DNA of 5,923 nucleotides from an uncultured Corynebacterium sp. (GTDB lineage Bacteria > Actinomycetota > Actinomycetes > Mycobacteriales > Mycobacteriaceae), in NCBI RefSeq assembly GCF_946223165.1, contig NZ_CAMIBP010000066.1, positions 1-5,923 of the forward strand. The letters run 5' to 3'. The translations under genes were made by a program, and so were the position numbers. Below, piece by piece: positions 1 through 5,353 of this stretch. Within the stretch, counting starts at the first letter, position 1; each line of letters begins with the position of its first letter. Under the pieces are notes generated by a model. The model worked only from the letters and a program-made list of their open reading frames with translations. It did not search any database and had not been told where the DNA came from.

Positions 1-87
1 GAGTCAATCCTGAATCGACTTGTCGTTGGCGCTGAGATCATCACACTAGAAGGACCCAACATGCGCCTAGAAGCCAACGCAGAATAG
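1..87 (+). CDS. istB: IstB-like transposition helper ATPase, C-terminal fragment cut by window edge
   Basis: The plus strand is open in frame 1 from the first base to the TAG at 85-87 and gives 28 residues beginning ESILNRLVVGAEIITLEG and ending RLEANAE. IstB proteins typically end with a pattern of the form S-I-L-(D/N)-R-L-(V/L)-x(4)-I-x-L-x-G-x-S-M-R, and this peptide follows it closely (SILNRLV, then ITLEGPNMR). IstB is the AAA+ ATPase that selects target DNA and stimulates the IstA transposase. The Walker motifs and start lie upstream of the window, so it cannot be judged whether the gene is intact. The terminal repeats of the element follow about 16 nt after the stop, as expected for istB as the last gene. 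Confidence 0.78.
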   Translation, partial: ESILNRLVVGAEIITLEGPNMRLEANAE

Positions 88-99
88 TTGCTCATAGTC

Positions 100-135
100 A
101 ACGCCCGGGTGTTACTCAATACTCACCCGGGCGTT
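100..135 (+). terminator. GC-rich stem-loop after istB
   Basis: Perfect 12-bp arms AACGCCCGGGTG (100-111) and CACCCGGGCGTT (124-135) enclose a 12-nt loop, beginning 12 nt after the istB stop codon. It could end istB transcription, but no T-run follows and both arms overlap the transposase-type repeats, so the symmetry may instead reflect IS end structure. A second, weaker hairpin (ACCACGG 147-153 with CCGTGGT 165-171) lies next to it. Confidence 0.4.
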
Positions 136-160
136 ACTGCTTGCTCACCACGGCGTTACT
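104..160 (+). repeat. Three 13-nt terminal repeats with a 22-nt period
   Basis: Copies start at 104 (CCCGGGTGTTACT), 126 (CCCGGGCGTTACT) and 148 (CCACGGCGTTACT). The last six bases GTTACT are identical in all three, and starts are exactly 22 nt apart, about two turns of B-DNA, so the sites would face the same side of the helix. The second and third copies also share CTCA just before the repeat. This matches the multiple-repeat architecture of IS21-family ends, where such sites are thought to bind IstA. Function is inferred from family knowledge. Confidence 0.72.
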
Positions 161-178
161 AAATCCGTGGTCCTAACA

Positions 179-646
179 GTTGTGATCGATCACATCAAGA
201 CCAACGACATCGTGGACGTAGGCATTGAACCAGGTCCGACGCTGACGTTGAGTCAGGTTCTGGACCGTAGGATAGCCACTGACCTCAATGAGGGCAGCCA
301 GTTTCTCACGCGAACAAGGATCCGTTGGGACGGTTCCGGCATCCACCGCCCATCCCAGGAAACGGTCAACAAACGTGCCCGACGCAAGCGATCCCTGTCG
401 CTCCGAAAGGGACAATGGATAGACCCGCACGCCCACAGCGCGACCCGCACGAGAGTCCTTTGCTCCTGCCGCGCGGGCAAGATCTGAAGATCCAGTCAAG
501 ATGAAGCGACCCGGCGCGCGGTTCTCATCCACGCTGCTTTTCACCGCCAGACTCACTTTGAGTACTCGTTGAATTTCATCAATGACGACTGTTGCATCAA
601 GCGGTGCCTCGACGAAGTAGTCCGTGGGCGCCCACCCGCCGATTCT
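179..646 (-). pseudogene. DUF4143/AAA_14-type ATPase, interrupted by IS21 element and frameshifted
   Basis: The minus strand is open from 646 down to a TAG at 173-175. The translation carries a Walker B-like VVIDEIQR (589 to 566), then KSSVDENRAPGRFILTGSSD, a degenerate DS-AGR motif, the YPLS motif, FVDRFL, and a late SGYPTV...WFNAYVHDVVGLDVID. This is the usual order in the ATP-binding proteins with AAA_14 and DUF4143 domains (Walker B; RPGRFLLTGS; LAGR; PLS; GGYP; W-YV-...RDV-D). Similarity stops at codon 179-181, next to the inferred IS end; the final Cys and stop lie in the IS. The C-terminal half of the family's roughly 400 residues is missing. Upstream, this frame meets a TGA at 647-649, while a related-looking frame continues in a different phase, suggesting a frameshift around 620-640. 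The Walker A loop is not found. Such genes are common in accessory DNA and their cellular role is poorly known. The gene is almost certainly non-functional here. Confidence 0.75.
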
Positions 647-1029
647 TCAACAATACGCCCAACCCAGTGACCCCGGTCACGACCAAGGTAACAATTGCGT
701 GTCAAATGGTCCACATAACGGCCCGCAGGGCGCTTGACGATGCCGCCCCTTTTCCACGGTTTCCAGCATTCACCGGGTCCACCCTTGCTGCACTAACGGT
801 GTTTCTCAGTTCCTGCCACCGCTCCGCCGAAACCTCGCCGAACAAGGCCCCTACTTCCAGCTCCGCCTTATCAATCGCGGTCTCCTAGGGCCCGTCGTGA
901 ACAAACTCGGAGGTGTGTCGCTGCCCCAGACTCGCTCAACCGTCTTCTTCACGCAGGCCGATCATCGCTCCAATCATGTACATCGACATACCGCCTTTGC
1001 ACTTGACCTTCACGAGCCCCGCTACCTAG
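647..1029 (-). other. Decayed coding stretch with no intact gene
   Basis: No intact gene is visible on either strand, but three minus-strand segments read like remnants of protein-coding DNA. From 1018 to 936 there is a short peptide (GLVKVKCKGGMSMYMIGAM, then IGLREEDG before TGA); a GTG at 1013 is possible but its ribosome site is weak. From 884 to 702 an open segment begins ETAIDKAELEVGALFGEVSA and continues with ERWQELRNTV, amphipathic and helical in character. From about 756 down to the ATPase fragment another phase gives KRGGIVKRPAGRYVDHLTR, then LGRDRGHWVGRIVEES. Each segment is ended by a stop or phase change. They may be one decayed gene, or two. I do not recognise the family; the 884-702 segment vaguely resembles the tail of a MarR-type regulator, but that is a guess. 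A plus-strand open stretch (592-888) looks like a shadow. Confidence 0.35.
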
Positions 1030-2301
1030 CTAGTCCAACTGGAGCAACTCGAGCCCCTGCTGATTCAGTGCAATAATTATCGGCTTCCGCGACAAGAATT
1101 CAACGACATTAAGTGATTCAAGTTCCGTAATCGCCTTACGCGCCGTTTGCTTACTCACAGCCAGGACCCTAGCGAGTTCATCCAACGTTATGCCCGCTCG
1201 AGGGCCAAAAAGCGTGACCTGTCCCAATACAAAAAGCAAAGTCTTCGCATTCTCGCTGAGTCCCTCTAATTCGTTCGCGATGCCCAGCATTCGCGCTTGA
1301 AGCGCACGTAACTGGGCCAAGCGTTCTGTCAACGAATCCTGCAAGCGAGTTTGAGCAGCCCGAAGCATCGCCGTCATATCAGTTAGGAAAAATGTCAGCT
1401 CTGCGTAATTCATCGGATCTTCGACGAGCTTAAAAGCATCGTAATAGCGGCTCTTTTGCCGAAAAACCTCGGAGGATAGCGACAGCGCCGTTTGCGCGGA
1501 CAAGACATGCGACAGGCGAATATTGAGCAGGAATCGACCCATTCGGCCGTTTCCATCATAAAAGGGATGAATGTGCTCAAACATGAAATGTTCCGCGAAG
1601 GATTGACACAGGTCAACCTCGTTGCTGCGCGCCGAATTTTCAAGCATCACAGACAGCCGCCGCTGAATTTCGGCCTCGCCTCGAGCACCTGAATGGAGCT
1701 CACGAGCCCCATCTGTGATTGCAACATCGCCAGACCTGAAAAGTTCTCCATCCGGCACATCTTCCGGCGCAAGCTCTCTTCCCAGAAGCGAATCATAGAG
1801 CGCGCGTATATCCTGCAAGGATTCCGGAAAATCTAGTCCCCGTCCCCTTTTCACGCCAAAGATCGGCTTCGCCACTTCCAAATATTGGCGCACCATTTCT
1901 TTAAACCTGCGCGCAGTAGAGTTCTCAGCGCTACCGCTCAATCCGCGTTCAGCAGCAACTGCCTCTGCAACTTCCTTCCGCGTCGACGAAATATTCTCGA
2001 TGTCATTAGTGGCTTTGATTTCGTCCACAAGAAGCTCATAGATGTAGTGTTCCCGCGCCGTGCGTGGGAGAGTCTCCCACAGTTGGGCTATGAGAATCTC
2101 GCTGCGCCAGACATCCTCCAGAGCTGCAACGAGATCGCGCGTAAGCACGGCAAACAGGGGAAACTTGTTTACTTCATACCCCCATTCCAACGTGCTCGGA
2201 GAATCTCTGCGCGCTGCAAGTTGCCCTTCGACCAGGCCTTTTCCGCCTGAAGACGCCCTGTAAAACACTTTCTTCAAGGGTTCATATTTGACAGCGGCCA
2301 T
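1030..2301 (-). CDS. Fic-domain protein adenylyltransferase, class II with C-terminal winged helix
   Basis: Fic enzymes transfer AMP (sometimes another phosphate-bearing group) from a nucleotide to a hydroxyl on a target protein. The 423-residue product has an N-terminal Fic_N-type helical region, the inhibitory-helix motif TNDIEN at 98-103 (consensus [S/T]xxxE[G/N]) followed by SSTRKEV, and the full catalytic motif HPFYDGNGRMGR at 245-256, including the catalytic His and the nucleotide-binding Asn and Arg residues. With the inhibitory Glu N-terminal to the Fic core it is class II: self-inhibited, needing no separate antitoxin. Residues about 361-421 look like a winged helix (ITLDELARVLAVSKQTARKA), which suggests DNA or partner binding. 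ATG at 2301 is chosen because GGAG lies 6 nt upstream; a TTG 12 nt further out would overlap that site. All key residues are present, so it is probably active. The gene stands alone, is visibly lower in G+C than the PTS operon, and sits beside IS debris, so horizontal acquisition is likely. The target protein is unknown. Confidence 0.92.
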   Translation of the reverse strand: MAAVKYEPLKKVFYRASSGGKGLVEGQLAARRDSPSTLEWGYEVNKFPLFAVLTRDLVAALEDVWRSEILIAQLWETLPRTAREHYIYELLVDEIKATNDIENISSTRKEVAEAVAAERGLSGSAENSTARRFKEMVRQYLEVAKPIFGVKRGRGLDFPESLQDIRALYDSLLGRELAPEDVPDGELFRSGDVAITDGARELHSGARGEAEIQRRLSVMLENSARSNEVDLCQSFAEHFMFEHIHPFYDGNGRMGRFLLNIRLSHVLSAQTALSLSSEVFRQKSRYYDAFKLVEDPMNYAELTFFLTDMTAMLRAAQTRLQDSLTERLAQLRALQARMLGIANELEGLSENAKTLLFVLGQVTLFGPRAGITLDELARVLAVSKQTARKAITELESLNVVEFLSRKPIIIALNQQGLELLQLD

Positions 2302-2307
2302 AGTCCA

Positions 2308-2311
2308 CTCC
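2308..2311 (-). promoter_or_regulatory. Ribosome binding site fixing the fic start
   Basis: GGAG on the minus strand lies 6 nt before the ATG at 2301. It partly overlaps the alternative TTG at 2313, which has no comparable site of its own, so the ATG is the better start. Confidence 0.6.
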
Positions 2312-2360
2312 AAGTGATAAATAGTGCGATTTCTGCAAATTTACCACAGTAAAGTTGAGC

Positions 2361-2396
2361 TCTATTTGTTAAAAATCCCGATTTTTAACAAATAGA
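2361..2396. promoter_or_regulatory. 36-bp near-perfect palindrome upstream of fic, candidate operator
   Basis: Arms TCTATTTGTTAAAAATC (2361-2377) and GATTTTTAACAAATAGA (2380-2396) are perfectly complementary over 17 nt with only CC between them. The element lies 60 nt upstream of the fic ATG and is AT-rich, unlike the adjacent PTS operon. A weaker inverted pair, TTTAC (2340-2344) and GTAAA (2349-2353), lies closer to the gene. The size and symmetry fit a dimeric DNA-binding protein; the winged helix of the Fic protein itself is the nearest candidate. It could instead act as a hairpin in RNA, but neither strand shows a T-run after it, so a terminator is less likely. Binding is an inference. 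Confidence 0.5.
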
Positions 2397-2456
2397 CCAC
2401 CCCAAATCTTTGGCATTTGATGGCCTACCACCTGATCTAACTCCTCCATACAAGAA

Positions 2457-2477
2457 GACCGGCCCGCGGGGCCGGTC
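2457..2477 (-). terminator. Terminator of the ula-type PTS operon
   Basis: Perfect 8-bp GC-rich arms GACCGGCC (2457-2464) and GGCCGGTC (2470-2477) enclose a 5-nt loop, 19 nt after the ulaA stop codon. On the minus strand the stem is followed by TTCTTGT, a weak U-tract. Position and form fit an intrinsic terminator for the PTS operon, which also insulates the fic gene downstream from read-through. Confidence 0.7.
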
Positions 2478-2496
2478 CCGTTATGTATCAGTGAGA

Positions 2497-4089
2497 CTAC
2501 GACTCAATCCGCTTCGGCGGCACCGGCGCCCCCTCGGGCGGCAACACCTTGGGATACTTGGCGGACGCGGCAGTCTGGCCCGCAGCGAGCGGCTTCACCC
2601 CGGCACCGACGGCATCGGCGGCATCGGCAGCAGCAGCCTTGCCCACGGCCGGACGCCACGGGGTCGGGTCCCAGTTGCCGTCCACGAGCTTGCGCTGGGA
2701 GAACCAGCCCAGGGCCAGGACGGCGAGGCCGACGATGGCGATGAGCACCAGGCCCAGTGCGCCACCGGCGCGCGACGACCATCCGAGCAGGAGGCCGAAC
2801 CAGCCGAAGTCGGCGTCGCCGAAGGTGGTGTTGGCATCACCGAAGGAGCCGAGCACGCCCAGGAGGAAGGCCGGCAGGAAGGTGATGATGAGGCCGTTGG
2901 CGAAGGCGCCGAAGATGGCACCGCGGCGGCCGCCGGTGGCATTGCCGTAGACGCCGGCCGCGCCACCAGTGAAGAAGTGCGGGACTAGGCCCGGCAGGAT
3001 AAGCGCCACGCCGAAGGACGGGCCAAGCCAAGCGGCGAGCACGGCAAGGCCGATGAGGCCGCCGACGAAAGAGAAGATGAAGCCCACCAGGACGGCGTTT
3101 TGGGCGTAGGGGAAAACGATGGGGGCATCGAGGGCCGGGATGGCGCCCGGCACGACCTTAGCGGCGATGCCTTGGAAGGCGGGAACGAGTTCGCCGAGGA
3201 TGGTGCGCACGCCGAAAAGAATGACGGCAACGGCCACGCCGAACTGAAGTCCCTGTGTGAAGGATTGCATGAGGTAGTTGCCCACATTGGTGGCGCCACC
3301 CTCAAACGCGGTGAAGGCTTCCTCAGTGCCGGCGCGGACCATAAACAAGATGGCCAGGACGATGTACATCAGCGCCATAGACAGTGCGGTGGCCACCATG
3401 GAGTCGCGCAGGAAGCGCAGTCCCTCGGGAAGCTTGAGCTCCTCGGTGGACTTGGACATCTTGTCCCCCTTACCGCCCACAGCCTTGCCCACCGCACCCG
3501 CGGCCAGGTAGCCTGCGGTGCCGAAGTGGCCGATGGCGATGGAGTCATCGCCGGTAATGCGGCGGGTCCACGGGTGCGCGATGGCGGGCAGGGACACCAT
3601 GAGGATGCCCAGCAGACATGCGCCGAAGAGGACCACGATCCAGGAGGCGTAGCCCGCCGGGGCGAGCACCATGGTGAGCAGCGTGGCCATGAACAGGACG
3701 TGGTGGCCGGTGAGGAACACGTAGCTCATCGGCGTAAAGCGCGCCAGGATGAGGGAAACCACGAAGCCCAGAATCATGATCCAGGCGACCTGGCTACCGA
3801 ACTGGTCTTGGGCGATGCCGACGATAGCCTCGTTGGTAGGCACCACGCCCTGCGCGCCGGTAGCGCCGGTAATCATAGCGCCGAGCGGCTCCAGCGAGGA
3901 GGTCACGAGGCCGGCGCCGGCGCCGATAAGCAGGAAGCCCAGCGTAGCCTTGATGGCGCCGCCCAGCACCTGGCCCACGCCGCGGCCCATGGCAGCCAGG
4001 CCCACCGCGGTGATGATGCCGATGAGGAACGCCGGCACGGAGAGAATTTCATTGACAAGGAAGTTCGCAATAGCGAGTAGAACACCCAT
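2497..4089 (-). CDS. ulaA: PTS ascorbate-family EIIC permease (UlaA/SgaT type)
   Basis: This is the membrane carrier that binds the sugar outside, moves it through the membrane and presents it to the EIIB domain for phosphorylation. The 530-residue product is hydrophobic from its first helix (LLAIANFLVNEILSVPAFLIG) to about residue 462, with around ten or eleven membrane segments. Family hallmarks are TGHHVLFMA near 127-135, GHFGTAGYLA near 187-196, the PALDAPIVFPYAQNAVLVGF block near 318-337 and PHFFTGGAAGVYGN near 370-383. The start is supported by the typical UlaA N-terminus and by AAGG overlapping the upstream stop, 9 nt from the ATG. The Escherichia coli protein is 465 residues; here an extra C-terminal tail of about 65 residues, rich in Ala, Pro and Lys, is predicted to be cytoplasmic. 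Ascorbate is the family substrate, but no ascorbate-degradation genes are nearby, so another sugar is possible. It is probably cotranscribed with the EIIA-EIIB gene just upstream. Confidence 0.92.
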   Translation of the reverse strand: MGVLLAIANFLVNEILSVPAFLIGIITAVGLAAMGRGVGQVLGGAIKATLGFLLIGAGAGLVTSSLEPLGAMITGATGAQGVVPTNEAIVGIAQDQFGSQVAWIMILGFVVSLILARFTPMSYVFLTGHHVLFMATLLTMVLAPAGYASWIVVLFGACLLGILMVSLPAIAHPWTRRITGDDSIAIGHFGTAGYLAAGAVGKAVGGKGDKMSKSTEELKLPEGLRFLRDSMVATALSMALMYIVLAILFMVRAGTEEAFTAFEGGATNVGNYLMQSFTQGLQFGVAVAVILFGVRTILGELVPAFQGIAAKVVPGAIPALDAPIVFPYAQNAVLVGFIFSFVGGLIGLAVLAAWLGPSFGVALILPGLVPHFFTGGAAGVYGNATGGRRGAIFGAFANGLIITFLPAFLLGVLGSFGDANTTFGDADFGWFGLLLGWSSRAGGALGLVLIAIVGLAVLALGWFSQRKLVDGNWDPTPWRPAVGKAAAADAADAVGAGVKPLAAGQTAASAKYPKVLPPEGAPVPPKRIES

Positions 4090-4100
4090 GATGTGCCGCC

Positions 4101-4985
4101 TTATACGTCGTAGAGCTCGCGCAGAGCCCCATCAATTTCGGACATGGACGTGAAGTCCTCGATGACGTGCACGGGCACGCCCACATCACCCAGCGTCGCG
4201 GCGATTTCACCGGACGTGAGCAGGAAGTCTGCTTCCTTGGCGCGGCCTTTTGCGGAGATGGTGTCGGTAGCCTCTACGGTGAAGTACGTGCCCCATCCCC
4301 ACTCGTCCAGCACCTGCTCGAGCGTGTTCTTGAGGAACAGCGAGGTACCCAAGCCGTTGCCGCAGACCGTGTAGATCTTGCCTTTGGACGGCACGGAGTC
4401 CGCGGCGGTCTGGTGGGAGCCCGCAGGCTTGCCCGCCGATGCCGTGCTTGCCGATGCCGCCCCAGCCGCACCCGCTCCAGCGCTCGCCGCGCCCGCAGCT
4501 CCAGCACCTGCGGTACCAGCGCCTGCGGCACCGGCTGGCCCAGCCTCGAGGATCTCGCGCAGTTCGGCCTCGCTGGCCACGGCATCAAGGCGCTGGCGAA
4601 TCGGCTTCTTGCCCAGCAGCCCCGCGAGTTCCTTCATGGCGTTTAGGTGCGCGGACGCATCCGTCGCCGCCAACGCCACGACGAGGTTGACCGGATCGTT
4701 GGTCTTCGAGCCGAACTCCACCGGTGTCTCCAGGCGCACCCACGACATCGCCGTCTCCTTGACGGCTTCCGAGGGCCGCGCGTGAGCGAACGCGAACCCC
4801 GGCGCTACGACAATGTATGGCCCGTTGTCTTCAACGGAGGTCACCATTGCCTCGGTGTACGCCGAGGTTGTCTTTCCCGACCTTTCGAGCAGCGCACCCG
4901 CTTCGCGGATCGCTTCCCGCCAGTCGCTCGCGCGGCCATGCAGTTCCACTGCACCTTCCGCGAGCAACGCATTAAGCATGGACAT
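4101..4985 (-). CDS. Fused PTS EIIA-EIIB component, ascorbate family
   Basis: This cytoplasmic protein carries phosphate from HPr to the sugar. Residues 1 to about 148 form an EIIA domain of the mannitol/fructose/ascorbate fold, with the phosphorylated His68 in GFAFAHARPSE. Residues about 149-200 are a flexible Ala/Gly/Ser linker containing a nine-residue AGAAGAASA unit twice. Residues about 201-294 form an EIIB domain of the ascorbate/galactitol (UlaB-like) type, with the phospho-accepting Cys208 in the loop TVCGNGLGTSLFLKN. In E. coli UlaC (EIIA) and UlaB (EIIB) are separate proteins; here they are fused in A-B order, giving 294 residues. The start at 4985 has a strong AGGAGGA 5 nt upstream; a second ATG six bases further in is less well placed. 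Only 11 nt separate its stop from the ulaA start, so the pair is an operon. All active residues are present. Substrate is inferred from family. Confidence 0.9.
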   Translation of the reverse strand: MSMLNALLAEGAVELHGRASDWREAIREAGALLERSGKTTSAYTEAMVTSVEDNGPYIVVAPGFAFAHARPSEAVKETAMSWVRLETPVEFGSKTNDPVNLVVALAATDASAHLNAMKELAGLLGKKPIRQRLDAVASEAELREILEAGPAGAAGAGTAGAGAAGAASAGAGAAGAASASTASAGKPAGSHQTAADSVPSKGKIYTVCGNGLGTSLFLKNTLEQVLDEWGWGTYFTVEATDTISAKGRAKEADFLLTSGEIAATLGDVGVPVHVIEDFTSMSEIDGALRELYDV

Positions 4986-4990
4986 TGCAG

Positions 4991-4997
4991 TCCTCCT
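4991..4997 (-). promoter_or_regulatory. Strong ribosome binding site of the EIIA-EIIB gene
   Basis: AGGAGGA on the minus strand lies 5 nt before the ATG at 4985 and 11 nt before the in-frame ATG at 4979, which favours the first one. Confidence 0.7.
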
Positions 4998-5037
4998 ACT
5001 CGTAACTCATGCCGGGAATCGATGATGATAACCGGAC

Positions 5038-5073
5038 TTAGTAGAAGTTATTACCAGACATGCAATCGATTGC
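5038..5073 (-). promoter_or_regulatory. Possible promoter and operator of the PTS operon
   Basis: A perfect 12-bp palindrome GCAATCGATTGC lies at 5062-5073. On the minus strand TTGCAT (5065-5060) could be a -35 element and TACTAA (5043-5038) a -10 element with a 16-nt spacer, which would put the palindrome over the -35 box, a usual place for a repressor. A partial second copy, AATCGAT, lies at 5017-5023, between this promoter and the ribosome site. No regulator gene is in the window, and the promoter match is only moderate. Confidence 0.35.
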
Positions 5074-5085
5074 CCAGAACCTTAG

Positions 5086-5268
5086 TCCAATTACACACCA
5101 GCCCCTCCGGCACCCTCGCCGCCACCCCTCGTTGCACCGCAGGCCTCCGCCTACGTCAACACCATATCCACGCCGAAGGAGGGCGTCATCATTGCCGCCG
5201 TCGTGACCGCCATCGCCGGCATCATCGCGGTCGCGCTGCCGAACCTCAAGAACCTGCTGCACATCTAG
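5086..5268 (+). pseudogene. Orphan 3' gene fragment: Pro-rich segment plus one membrane helix
   Basis: The plus strand is open for 60 codons after a TAG at 5083-5085 and ends at TAG 5266-5268, with no ATG, GTG or TTG in frame. The peptide starts with a Pro/Ala/Ser-rich stretch (PAPPAPSPPPLVAPQASAY), then a hydrophobic segment from GVIIAAVVTAIAG through IIAVALP, then a short tail, NLKNLLHI. The strong G/C third-position bias and clean membrane segment suggest a real C-terminus. This layout (Pro-rich linker, single membrane anchor, short tail) is typical of anchored surface proteins or proteases of Actinobacteria, but I do not recognise the family. The 5' part has been lost, with the break probably near 5070-5100, close to the present PTS promoter. 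It ends 30 nt before a strong hairpin that may once have been its terminator. Confidence 0.5.
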
Positions 5269-5298
5269 TCAAGCCCTGTACGTGCATCAAAACAAGTG

Positions 5299-5331
5299 GG
5301 TGGGTAGATTCTCGAAAAGAATCTACCCACC
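5299..5331. terminator. Strong hairpin between converging genes, likely bidirectional terminator
   Basis: Perfect 14-bp arms GGTGGGTAGATTCT (5299-5312) and AGAATCTACCCACC (5318-5331) enclose the 5-nt loop CGAAA. On the minus strand the stem starts 22 nt after the stop of the ABC ATPase gene and is followed by a T-rich run (CACTTGTTTTG). On the plus strand it follows the orphan fragment and is trailed by GACTTTGGTTT. The minus-strand role is the better supported. Confidence 0.75.
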
Positions 5332-5353
5332 GACTTTGGTTTGAGGATGACTT

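Larger units (their letters stand above)
1..178 (+). mobile_element. IS21-family insertion sequence, istB-side end
   Basis: This is the terminal part of an IS21-family element: the 3' end of istB and about 90 bp of terminal DNA. IS21 elements encode a transposase (IstA) and an AAA+ helper (IstB), and their ends commonly carry several repeats that bind transposase. Here three 13-nt repeats with an exact 22-nt period follow the istB stop. The outer boundary is placed at 178 because the DNA reads CA there (IS21 ends are usually 5'-TG...CA-3') and because recognisable ATPase coding similarity on the other strand begins at 179. The rest of the element, including istA and the other end, lies outside the window, so the target duplication cannot be checked. 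Identity of the family is fairly sure; the exact end is an inference. Confidence 0.7.

Noticed and set aside
100..171. Short phased repeats taken as a CRISPR-like array
   Set aside because: Only three 13-nt copies with 9-nt gaps, directly after istB; this fits an IS21 end and not a CRISPR array.
167..487. Plus-strand open frame opposite the ATPase remnant
   Set aside because: The minus strand carries Walker B, RFILTGSSD and the other ATPase motifs, so the plus frame is a shadow.
936..1013. A 26-codon GTG-started gene after fic, as a possible small antitoxin
   Set aside because: The Fic protein already carries its own inhibitory motif, the ribosome site is weak, and the peptide is short and looks like one piece of a larger decayed sequence.
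2361..2396. Reading the 36-bp palindrome as an intrinsic terminator
   Set aside because: The stem is AT-rich, no T-run follows on either strand, no gene ends next to it, and a proper GC-rich terminator for the PTS operon lies at 2457-2477.
2410..2988. Plus-strand open frame overlapping the terminator and the 3' end of ulaA
   Set aside because: Gly/Ala/Glu-rich antisense shadow; it would have to be translated through the operon's terminator hairpin.
3100..4080. Long plus-strand open frame of 326 codons opposite ulaA
   Set aside because: It is antisense to a gene with clear family motifs and membrane pattern, has a composition typical of mirrored G+C-rich codons, and shows no recognisable domain.
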